From Anas platyrhynchos (taxonomy: Eukaryota; Chordata; Aves; Anseriformes; Anatidae), in the NCBI RefSeq assembly GCF_047663525.1, contig NC_092603.1:1033501-1097500 (forward strand): a stretch of 64,000 nt of DNA, in the 5' to 3' direction. Under the pieces are notes generated by a model. That model searched no databases. It saw nothing but the letters and a program-made list of their open reading frames with translations, and was not told the origin of the DNA. A program made the translations under genes and the position numbers. This document shows positions 46,274 to 56,010 of the stretch, piece after piece. Each line of letters starts with the position of its first letter. Position 1 is the first letter of the stretch.

Positions 46274-47593
46274 CTAAACCATATCCCTAAGCTCTACATC
46301 TAAACGTCTTTTGAAGACTTCCAGGGATGGTGACTCCACCACCTCCCTGGGCAGCCCGTTCCAGTGCCTAACAACCCTTTCAGTAAAGAAATTCTTCCTA
46401 ACATCTAACCTAAAACTCCCCTGGCGTAACTTTAGCCCATTCCCCCTCGTCCTGTCACCAGGCACATGGGAGAACAGGCCAACCCCCACCTCGCTACAGC
46501 CTCCTTTAATGTACTTATACAGAGCAATAAGGTCACCCCTGAGCCTCCTCTTCTCTAGGCTGAACAAGCCCAGCTCCTTCAGCCGCTCCTCATAGGACTT
46601 GCTCTCCAGGCCCCTCACCAGCTTCGTCGCCCTTCTTTGGACCCGCTCAAGCACCTCGATGTCCTTCTTGTAGCGAGGGGCCCAAAACTGAACACAGTAC
46701 TCGAGGTGCGGCCTCACCAGAGCCGAGTACAGGGGGACGATCACCTCCCTAGCCCTGCTGGTCACACTGCTTCTTATGCAAGCCAGGATGCCGTTGGCCT
46801 TCTTGGCCACCTGAGCACACTGCTGGCTCATATTCAGCCGACTGTCCACCATCACTCCCAGGTCCTTCTCTGCCTGGCAGCTCTCCAACCATTCCTCTCC
46901 CAGCCTGTAGTTCTGCTTGGGGTTATTGCGTCCCAGGTGCAGGACCCGGCACTTGGCCTTGTTGAACTTCATACAGTTGACCTCAGCCCATCGGTGCAGC
47001 CTATCCAGATCCTCCTGCAGAGCCTTCCTACCCTCGAGCAGATCGACACACGCACCTAGCTTGGTGTCATCTGCAAACTTACTGAGGGTGCACTCAATGC
47101 CGTCATCCAGATCATTGATGAATATGTTAAAGAGGACCGGCCCCAGCACCGAGCCCTGGGGGACGCCACTAGTGACTGGCCTCCAACTGGACTTGGCTCC
47201 ATTTACCACAACTCTTTGGGCCCGGCTATCCAGCCAGTTTCTAACCCAACGAAGCGTGCGCCAGTCCAAGCCAAGAGCAGCCAGTTTCTTGAGGAGAATG
47301 CTGTGGGAGACGGTGTCAAAAGCCTTGCTGAAGTCAAGGTAGACCACATCCACAGCCTTTCCCTCATCCACCCAGCGCGTCACTTTGTCGTAGAAGGAGA
47401 TCAGGTTCGTCAAGCAGGACCTGCCTTCCATAAACCCATGCTGGCTGGGCCTGATCGCCTGCTTACCCTTCAAGTGCCGCATGATGACTCCCAAGAGGAT
47501 CTGCTCCATGAGCTTCCCTGGTAGTGAGGTCAAACTGACCGGCCTGTAGTTCCCCGGGTCTGCCCTCCGGCCCTTCTTGTAGATGGGCGTCAC
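46274..47593 (-). pseudogene. CR1 ORF2, reverse-transcriptase part (3' of frameshift)
   Basis: A 439-codon open stretch with RT blocks [40 protein letters not shown] and the catalytic KFADDTK, then the C-terminal CR1 region ending before the 3' repeats. It is in a different frame from the endonuclease part, so ORF2 as a whole is broken near 47600-47640. The RT catalytic aspartates are present. Confidence 0.9.
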
Positions 47594-47598
47594 GTTTG

Positions 47599-49095
47599 CT
47601 AGCCGCCAGTCAACTGGGACCCTGGGACCTCCCCCGATAGCCAGGACTGCTGATAAATGATGGATAGGGGCTTGGCCAGCTCCTCCGCCAGTTCTCTCAA
47701 TACCCTTGGGTGGATCCCATCCAGCCCCATCGACTTGTGCACATCCAAGTGCCGTAGCAGGTCACCAACCAGTTCTTCGCGGATAGTGAGGGCCACATCC
47801 TGCTCCCCATCCCCTTCCACCAGCTCAGGGTACTGGGTATCCAGAGAACAACCGGTATTGCTGCTAAAGACTGAGGCAAAGAAGGCATTGAGAACCTCCG
47901 CCTTTTCCTCATCTCTAGTAACTAAGTTTCCCCCTGCATCCAGGAAAGGATGGAGATTCTCCTTAGTCCTCCTTTTTGTGTTGATGTATTTATAAAAGCG
48001 TTTTTTGCTACCTTTAACAGCAGTAGCCAGATTGAGCTCCAGATGAGCTTTGGCCTTCCTAAGTTTGTCCCTGCACAGCCTCGCTACATCCTTATAGTCC
48101 TGCCTAGTGGCCTGCCCACTTTTCCAAAGATTATAAACCCTCTTTTTTCTCCTAAGATCAAGCCACAATTCTCTGTTGAGCCAGGCTGGTCTTCTTCCCC
48201 GCCGGCTCATCTTAGGGCACGTGGGGACAGACCGCTCCTGCGCCATTAGGATTTCCCTCTTGAAGAGCGCCCAGCCTTCCTGGACCCCTCTGCCCTTCAG
48301 AACCACCTCCCAAGGGACTCCACCAACTAGTGTCCTGAGCAGCTCAAAGTCAGCCCTCCGAAAGTCCAATACAGCGGTTTTATTGGTCCCCTTCCTGGCC
48401 TCGCCAAGAATAGTGAACTCCACCATTTCGTGGTCACTCTGCCCAAGACTGTTCCTGACAATCACATCCTCCACCAGTCCTTCTCTGTTTGTGAAGAGAA
48501 GGTCTAGCGAGGCACCACCCCTGGTAGGTTCACTAACCAGCTGCGTCAGGAAGCTATCTTCCACGCTCTCCAGAAACCTCCTAGACTGCTTTCTCTGGGC
48601 TGTGTTGTGCTTCCAGGATATGTCAGGGAAGTTGAAGTCCCCCACGAGTACAAGCGCAGACGATTTTGCAGCTTCTGTCAGCTGCCTGTAGAACTCCTCA
48701 TCTGTCTCCTCATCCTGGTTCGGCGGTCTATAGCAGACCCCGACCAGGACACTAGCCTTGTTGTCCCTGCCGATCCTAACCCAAAGGGACTCGATCTTGT
48801 CATTCCTAGCCTCGAGTTCTACAACATCGAAAGACTCTCTAATATAGAGAGCCACACCGCCACCCCTTCTGTGCTGCCTGTCCCTTCTGAAGAGCCTATA
48901 GCCAGGCATCGCAGCACTCCAGTCATGAGACTGGTCCCACCACGTTTCCGTGATGGCAACCAAGTCGTAGCCTGCCCGCTGCACGATGGCTTCCAGCTCC
49001 TCCTGTTTGTTACCCATGCTGCGTGCATTGGTGTAGATGCACTTCAGCTGGGCCTTTACCTTATCCTCCGGCCTTGCCATTGCTCCCCCTGGCAC
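47599..49095 (-). pseudogene. CR1 ORF2, endonuclease part (5' of frameshift)
   Basis: A 498-codon open frame beginning MPGGAMARPEDKVKAQ. AP-endonuclease features are IYTNARSMGNKQEEL, AITETWWD, GGGVALYI, GDFNFPDI and SDHEMVEF. It runs out of frame at the join with the RT part. This domain nicks target DNA for target-primed reverse transcription. Confidence 0.9.
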
Positions 49096-49136
49096 AGCCC
49101 CAACAGTCCTTGCTTCAGCCCCATCCCCCTTCTTAC

Positions 49137-50219
49137 CTAGTTTAAAGCCCTATCAATGAGCCCCGCCAGCTCCTGGCCCAGGATCCTTTTTCCCCTAAAG
49201 GATAGGGACCCGTCTACGGCCATCAGACCAGGTGCTGAGTAAACTGCCCCATGGTCGAAAAACCCAAGATTTCTGCGTAGGCACCAGCCCCGGAGCCACG
49301 TGTTTAACAGGTGGGCTTTCCTTGTCCTCTCCGTACCCCTCCCTGTCAACGTAGGGATGGACGAAAATACTACCTGCACTCCTGCTCCGTCCACTAACCG
49401 TCCCAGCCCCCTAAAGTCTCTTTTGATAGCCTTCAGGCTTCTGTCATCAATGTCATCACTACCTGCCTGAACTATCACAAGAGAATAATAGTCTGAGGGG
49501 CGTACCAGGCTGGGGAGCTTCCTGGCAACGTCCCTGACCCTGGCCCCAGGGAGGCAGCAGACTTCCCTATGGGTAGGGTCAGGCCGACAAATAGGGCCCT
49601 CTGTCCCCCTAAGGATAGAGTCTCCCACGACAATCACCCTTCTTTCTTTCTTGGTGGAGGCAGTCCTGATGCGTGGAGTCGACCTCCTCGCCCTAGGCAT
49701 CCTCCTGGGAACACTTTCTATCTCTTCCTCAGTTGCTGGTCTCTCAATCTCCAGGGCCTCAAACCTGTTTCGTAAGGGCACCTGGGAAGGTGGGGCCGGA
49801 ATGGGAGGGCATCGCCTGCCATGTCGCGCAGGGACCTGTCTCCACTCCTCCTCAACTCCCAGATCCCCTCCCTCTGTCCGACGGCGACAGGGCAGGGGGT
49901 CCACCCCCGTTTGGGGTGTCTCACCCCGGTACCTCTCCTTGAGGCCCTGCAGGGAGTTGCTCCAGAAGTCTATCTCCCGCTCACATTCCCTGATGGCCCT
50001 CAGCCTCTCCACCTCCTCCTTGAGCTCCGCCACCATGCGGATCAGGTCATCCACTTGCTCACATCTCACGCACGCAGTTTCTCTGCCTCCCGCCGACGGC
50101 AGCAGTAGGCTCTGACACTCCCTGCATCCAGTGGCCTGAACTGCTGCATTCTTTAACGGGCAGTCGGTCTGGGTGTGTACCGACCTCCTGCAGAGCGCTC
50201 CGTGCCTTGTGGAGACCAT
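49137..50219 (-). CDS. CR1 ORF1 protein (intact): zinc-binding N-terminus and esterase domain
   Basis: A 360-aa uninterrupted frame. The N-terminus has paired cysteines (CRRSVHTQTDC, GCRECQSLL, CVRCEQV) and a short coiled-coil-like LKEEVERLRAIREC segment. The C-terminal half has the SGNH/GDS esterase pattern, GDSILRG near residue 200 with later LVIVQAGSDDI, and matches the esterase domain described for CR1-like ORF1 proteins. It starts about 40 bp from the element's 5' end and ends 42 bp before the ORF2 start. Confidence 0.9.
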   Translation of the reverse strand: MVSTRHGALCRRSVHTQTDCPLKNAAVQATGCRECQSLLLPSAGGRETACVRCEQVDDLIRMVAELKEEVERLRAIRECEREIDFWSNSLQGLKERYRGETPQTGVDPLPCRRRTEGGDLGVEEEWRQVPARHGRRCPPIPAPPSQVPLRNRFEALEIERPATEEEIESVPRRMPRARRSTPRIRTASTKKERRVIVVGDSILRGTEGPICRPDPTHREVCCLPGARVRDVARKLPSLVRPSDYYSLVIVQAGSDDIDDRSLKAIKRDFRGLGRLVDGAGVQVVFSSIPTLTGRGTERTRKAHLLNTWLRGWCLRRNLGFFDHGAVYSAPGLMAVDGSLSFRGKRILGQELAGLIDRALN

Positions 50220-50260
50220 TATCGCTATCGCCTAGCTAAAGACCGTCGTTAAGAGGCGTT

Positions 50261-51470
50261 CGTAGGGTGAGTCACAGCACTATCTTTTTAAAAGATAACC
50301 CTGCTGGCTGCTGGCCATTAAGTAAAAGGAACAGAGGGTTGATCTATTTCCTGTCTGCTGTCAGGAAAACTTTTTTACCTATGTTGAAGTTGCAGCCACT
50401 GAGGTTTTTCAGTTCTGAAGCCTTACTATTTAAGACAGGATTTGTTTAATATCTTCAGGTATTCCTACTGCAAGCGCTCTTCCGTGGGATCATAGGCTGA
50501 GTGATACCACTCCCTCACTGCTACATGACACTGCTGCAGGAGCAGGATAACACAAGCACCGTTCCTTCTCTCATTCCTTAAATTGGAGCACCAGCAAGAA
50601 GACACCAGGAGTAGACACACTGCTCTTAGGGTGAGTCCATGTTGGAGCAGCAAAATTCGGGGCCGGCTGAGCAAGCAACGCTCAGGTAGGGACTGAAATG
50701 GGGCGGGAAGGAGCAGCCAGCCAGGGCAGGTTTCCATCTTTTTCCTTTTTCCTCTCTCGCTTCGCTTTGCTCTCTCCCCCCCCTCCGCTTTGCTCCCCCC
50801 GCGCGGCGCTGGGCGCCGGGTCCGCCCCCCCCCGCCCCCCCGGCGCTTTGGGCTTTTGAGGGGACAAAAGGATATTTTGAGTGGCAAACCAGACATCAAA
50901 TATCCTCAAAAGCTTCAGTTTTTACCCAGGAAGAGGTGATTCAAAGGCAAATTACCCCCAATTTGCATGCAAAATCTTTGCAAGCTAGCTCACACACAAA
51001 AACGTACTGGTGCTTTCAGGATTAATGCAGCGTTACTCCTCCTGGGCACCTTAAGCTCCTCCCACTGCCGTTTTGCAATAAAAAGAACAGACGGTGGCGC
51101 GTGCTGTCAGGAAAACTTTTTTTTTTTACTCGTGGTCAAGTTGCAGCCACTGAGGTTTTTCAGTTCTGAAGCCTTACTATTTAAGACAGGATTTGTTTAA
51201 TATCTTCAGGTATTCCTACTGCAAGAGCTCTTCCGTTGGATCATAAACTGAGTGATACCACTCCCTCGCTGCTACATGACACTGCTGCAGGAGCAGGATA
51301 ACACAAGCACCGTTCCTTCTCTCATTCCTTAAATTGGAGCACCAGCAAGAAGACACCAGGAGTAGACACACTGCTCTTAGGGTGAGTCCATGATGGAGCA
51401 GCAAAATTCGGGGCCGGCTGAGCAAGCAGCGCTTGGTGAGCAAGCAGCTCACCAAGCAAAATTCGGGGCC
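50261..51470 (+). repeat. LTR-like repeat family 3, two adjacent copies
   Basis: One copy runs from about 50261 to 50925, including a G/C-rich segment at 50780-50850, and a second from about 50926 to 51470. Both contain GTTGCAGCCACTGAGG followed by TTTTTCAG and end at the ACACTGCTCTTAGGGTGAG block. Confidence 0.7.
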
Positions 51471-51495
51471 GCCTGAGCAAGCAGCACCACCAAGC

Positions 51496-51718
51496 GGCGC
51501 TTGGTGGTGCTCTGTGGGCCCCCCCCGCCGGCGCTTGGTGGTGCTCTGTGGGCCCCCCCCGCCGGCGCTTGGTGGTGCTCTGTGGGCCCCCCCCGCCGGC
51601 GCTTGGTGGTGCTCTGTGGGCCCCCCCCGCCGGCGCTTGGTGGTGCTCTGTGGGCCCCCCCCGCCGGCGCTTGGTGGTGCTCTGTGGGCCCCCCCCGCCG
51701 GCGCTTGGTGGTGCTCTC
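51496..51718 (+). repeat. 34-bp minisatellite, about 6.6 copies
   Basis: Near-identical 34-bp units start at 51496, 51530, 51564, 51598, 51632 and 51666, with a partial unit from 51700. Each holds GGCGCTTGGTGG, TGCTCTGTGGG and an eight-C run. Because 34 is not a multiple of three and the unit lacks stops, long false frames appear in several phases. Confidence 0.95.
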
Positions 51719-52340
51719 CGCCCGCCCCCCCGGGCACTTTGCGCTCTCCCCTTTCCTTTTTTTCAAGTTTTTTTTATTCATTTTCACGCTCCCTCCGCCT
51801 CCTTCTGCTCCCTTGCCTTGGTTCTGCTTTTCCCCGAGATTTTTGGTTTTCTTGATCAGTACTGTGGAGATTGATCTCTTTGATGCCTGAATAGTTTCAC
51901 ACTTCCACGCTGCCCTACACCACTCATGTGTTTCTGTGATTAGAGCCAAAAAAAAACCACATTGCCCAAATTCTTCCTTTTCATTTGGCTTTATTGAAGC
52001 TTCTATGACCACATAGGGCGTGTAAATCTTCTTACAGATGTTTAGAACTCCTAGTGGTTTTGTTTGTTTGTTTTAAGATATTTTAAAACATTTCATGCGT
52101 TTTTTTTCTCCTGTTTATTTCTTTGGGAGGGCTTTCCCAGTCTTTCTTCTAATCTTCTAGCTAAGGCAGCTGGCTGCTTTCTTTGATTTTTTTTTTTTTT
52201 GTTTTGTTTTTTTTTCTCCTGGGAGGGAATTAAAGAAGAATAAAGTTGAAAAGAAGCAAAAAATAGTATTAATCGGTAGAACTAATAATCTGTGTGGAGC
52301 TGCAGCAAAAAAGCAGACAAGGGAGGGAAGAGGGATGACA
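51719..52340. other. Region without supported gene
   Basis: T-rich sequence with short simple tracts (TTTGTTTGTTTG near 52060 and a T-run near 52188). No exon or confident repeat. Confidence 0.4.
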
Positions 52341-52625
52341 CCTGGGTACAAGCTAGTAGCATCGCTAGTTGGTCGAGGGAAGTGATTGTCCCAATCTACT
52401 CTGTGCTGGTGCAGCTTCACCTCGAGTACTGTGTGCAGTTTTCATCGCAGTCTACAACTTCCTCATGAGGGGAAGTGGAGAGGCAGGTGACCTGTTCTCC
52501 GTAATCACCAGTGATAGGACCCGTGGGAACGGCGTTATGCTGAGGCAGGGGAAGTTTAGGCTGGACATCACAAAGAGGTTCTCCACCGAGAGGGTGGTTG
52601 CAGACTGGAGCAGGCTCCCCAGTGT
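52341..52625 (+). mobile_element. CR1 LINE fragment
   Basis: Plus-strand CR1 C-terminal RT wording (CTCGAGTACTGTGTGCAGTT, GGGAACGGCGTTATGCTGAG) with an internal deletion. Confidence 0.8.
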
Positions 52626-53552
52626 GCAAGCCAAATCTGAAGCCAAGCCAGGCTTTGTCATACGGAGTCTAGGGTACCTGCAGCCCACTCGTATTACCAC
52701 TGTTTATCCCCCCCTGCCAAATTCAGTCCTTAAACTTCTTTGAAAATGCTATTTCACAGTATGTCCCCCAGCACTGAATGTTCCTCCTGCAAGTTTTTCC
52801 TGCGTCCTGCTGTATTCCCTCAAAACCAAAACGTTTTTTCCTCCTTAGGAGCTTATTCCTAGACGTTTGGTTTTCCAATAATCCCCTCATCCAGGTGGGC
52901 AAAGCCCTTCCTTGGTGATTATTTTCCAACAATAGTACCAAGATCTGTGGCACAAGAGCTGCTCTGTTTGAACAGCAGCCAGCATGCTGTTCTATACTCA
53001 GAAAATATTGCAGGGGGAACTGAGATAAGGGATGTCTGCGAACCAAGGATGTCAGCACAAGCAGGTGCTGGCTTATATCCTTCCTTTTTTTCAAATTCAG
53101 CTTCTTGCTGGGCAGGAGACTGTTTGGGGAGGGTGTCATGTCACACATCTCAACTCCCTTTGAGCTTTGAGTGCTGATAGGCAATACATTTCTTTTAACT
53201 TCTTTTAGTATTTCATGTCAATATAAACTTCTTTCTCTTTTCTCTTTCTCCTTTTCTTTCTCTTTTTTACTTCTTTCTTTCTTCATCTTTTTTTTTCTTC
53301 TTCTTTCTCCTTCTCCCTTTCTCCCATCGTTTCACCCTTCCTCCATTCCCCTCCAGCAGACCACAAGCCCTCACCCCAACCACGGTTTCCCCATGTCCCC
53401 TCCAGATCCCCACAAGTCCTCAGAACCGGGGGGCTTTGCTGGCCCCCCAACACTCAACCCTCTTCTTGCTATTGCATCGTGCTGCAGCAGTTGTTGCCAG
53501 AGAACAAGACGGGTGGATGTGATCAATGAAACCCGATACTTCCTTGACGGCC

Positions 53553-55438
53553 ATGGAGCTAGAAGTCCGGAAAAATACTCACCCCGAGCAAGAAGAAGTG
53601 CTGAACCCTCCAAGAGGTGAAGAATATCAATATAAATGGGGTAATGCTGGGGGAAGGCGAGATCTGGCTTCGGTGGGGCACTGGTCTGAGGGCACCAGCC
53701 ATGGTTTTTAGGTGGGAGGAGGACAGGCTCTGAATTTTACCATGCAGCCATCTCTAAATCCATCTGGAGGACCTCAAAGAAGGTAGTTCCTATCCCAAGA
53801 GGGAGGGCTACAGGATCAACCATGGATCCAGCAGAAAAAGGGCAAATGGGGGGTGGAAAGACCCAGCCCACATCTCCTGCTCTCTTCTCCACCAGAATCC
53901 AGCCCCCGTGGGATGGGAAGGAAGTGTCATTGTGGACAAAAGCTCCTGGCTCTGCTGTGTGTGGTGCTGAGTCTCCTTGTCCTCGCTCTGCTGGTGGCCT
54001 TGATTGGTGAGTCCCACTGGAGCATCCCCACGGCAAGGAGATTGGCCAGGGAGCTGTTTCAGGGGTGGAGTGGGGAATTCCAGGGTTTTCCCAGCAGGAT
54101 GAGAAGCCCACAAGCATAGCACTGGGCCTGCTTCATGGGGCACCCGCTTTTGTCCCCTCAACCAGGCTCTACTCAGCCTTTCCAAGCGGGTGCCCCACGT
54201 TGGCGCATCCCAACCCCCCCTATATTTGCTGGAGGGGAATACGTATAATTTTAAAAATGTTATTTTTCTGCCTTTTTTTTTTTTGTGGCTGTCCATGCAT
54301 CTCACCTGCTCGGTTTTCTCATTTTACAGTTGTGCAGCAGCAGTCTCACTCATCACATCCCCAATTCTCCCACATGTGTCCAACCCCATGGATCGGCTTC
54401 CAAAGCAAGTGCTACTATTTCTCGGAGGATGAAAGCAACTGGAACACCAGCTTGGAGAAGTGCAAGGCCATGGAAGCCTCCCTGACCTCCATAGACAGCC
54501 TGGAGGATATGGTGAGAACTGGGCACGAGCCCCAGTGCCCGCTCTGGTGTGGAAAATGTGTGCGACCAGACTAAAAATCCATTTTCCCCCAGATTTCACC
54601 CACTGCCAAAGCCAGGAGAAGATGCCCTGGGGAAAGCACTAGCCCGGGCTGGGGGATGAGCAATATCACATTATTTTCTCCAAAACTCCCTCCCTACGTC
54701 CAGATGGGTGCTTTCCGGAGCTTTGCCCTCAAGGGGCTTCCTTTTTTCTGTTTAACTGTAGGATTGTAGAATCTCATCACCTTCCTATTGCAGGGTGCTC
54801 TGCAGGCTGGAGGCAGAACCTGGCTGAGTTTTGTTTTGGGAAGACGGGATCACCTAAAAACCGATTTATTTAAATTCATTTTTTTTCTCCTCTAAAGGCA
54901 TTCATCAGGCGCTGCAAGGGCCAGGGAAACCACTGGGTCGGGCTGCACGAGGAAGGCAACGGCCAGTGGAGGTGGACCAACGGCACAGCCTTCAACAACT
55001 GGTCAGTCCCTCTGCATGTTGGGGTTGGGTGCTTTGGGTTGGCAATTAGGGCAGGAGTTCTTAAAGGGTCTGGGATGGCCTCTTTTGGGATGGGGACCTT
55101 CTCCTGCTACCGCACCGCTGGTTCTTCATGGGAGGCTTGGTGTGGACCAAGGACGCCGAGCTCCGAACCCCTATTAAACCTTGAACACTGCCCCTTGTGA
55201 CCTTCCCAGGAGAGGAAATCCCAGGTTTCCTTCCAGTTTTTAGGGTAGTTTTCCTACTTTCTTCCCTTCTGCTCACTCCTGGGTGTGTCTGTGTTGCAGG
55301 TTTGAGGTGCGGGGAGGTGGCCCTTGTGCGTACATAAACCAGGAGATCAGCTCAGCCCTCTGCCACACGGAGAAATACTGGATCTGCAGCAGGCCCAACA
55401 ACTATGTCCTCTGGAGGCAAAAGATTTCCCCTGAGTAA
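53553..55438 (+). CDS. Gene E': CLEC2/CD69-like C-type lectin-like protein, intact
   Basis: Five exons: 53553-53616 (tail), 53896-54006 (TM), 54330-54511 (CTLD1), 54898-55001 (CTLD2), 55300-55438 (CTLD3), 199 aa with phases 1,1,0,2. The tail MELEVRKNTHPEQEEV has no tyrosine. TM: LLALLCVVLSLLVLALLVAL, preceded by cysteines that may be palmitoylated. The CTLD shows PWIGFQSKCYYFS, NHWVGL, GQWRWTNGTAF, CAYINQEIS and YWICSRPN, then a short WRQKISPE tail. N-glycosylation sequons are at NWNTS and TNGTA. There is no calcium-site motif. It is the undamaged twin of E and converges on receptor gene C, 572 bp between stops. CLEC2 family members are known ligands of NKR-P1-type receptors; binding to the neighbouring receptor is inference. 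Confidence 0.85.
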
Positions 55439-55875
55439 AAGATCCCATAAACATAAAGCTCATGATAGTGACAGAAAAAATGGTAAATCTTATTTAGGTC
55501 TGCTTCTTTGCCACAACAGTATTACTGAGTTTCCTTTCTGCTCAGATTCATGCAGGCTCTGTCAATCTTTTGTACTGAAGTCAGCAACATTCCTGTTTCT
55601 CTCTCTGCTTCTACAGCAGAAAACAGTATTTTATTTTTTTTCTGTATTTGCAAACGGCATAATGAATATGTAATAATGAATTTGAAACCTGTGAATCTGA
55701 AGTGCTATGGAATTATGCTATTATACTTCACACTACCTGTTGGAAGGAGGATAAGGAATGGTTGGAACAGATAGACTTACGCTATAATGCTGTTATACTT
55801 CACACTACATATTGGAAGGAGGAGAAGGAACGATTGGAACAGATAATGTCTGGATGTGTGTATCTGGATGGATTT

Positions 55876-55884
55876 TTTAATAAA
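55876..55884. terminator. Overlapping bidirectional poly(A) signals between E' and C
   Basis: TTTAATAAA reads AATAAA on the plus strand (55879-55884, for E', about 440 nt after its stop). On the minus strand it reads ATTAAA (55881-55876, for C, about 130 nt after its stop). Confidence 0.65.
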
Positions 55885-56010
55885 AAAAATAAAAATTGGA
55901 AGCTAATTGAAACAGAGCCTACACTAATACTCTTGGCTGTGCTTGGTTGGGTTCAAACACTGAAATTCCTTGCAGAGCCGTAACAAGAAGGGTTGGTTTC
56001 ACCCCAAATA

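Larger units (their letters stand above)
46187..50260 (-). mobile_element. Nearly full-length CR1 LINE
   Basis: About 4.07 kb with a 3' end of AATCACAGAATCACAGAAT on this strand, a complete ORF1 and an ORF2 broken by one frameshift. It sits inside a family 3 repeat. Its length and intact frames suggest recent activity of this CR1 lineage. Confidence 0.95.

Noticed and set aside
51496-51718. CRISPR-like array
   Set aside because: The units are directly adjacent with no unique spacers, and the genome is avian. It is a minisatellite.
51216-52012. Long repetitive open frames (up to 187 codons) across the minisatellite
   Set aside because: The 34-bp unit has no stop in several frames, so long frames arise automatically. 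There is no conservation, start context or splice support.
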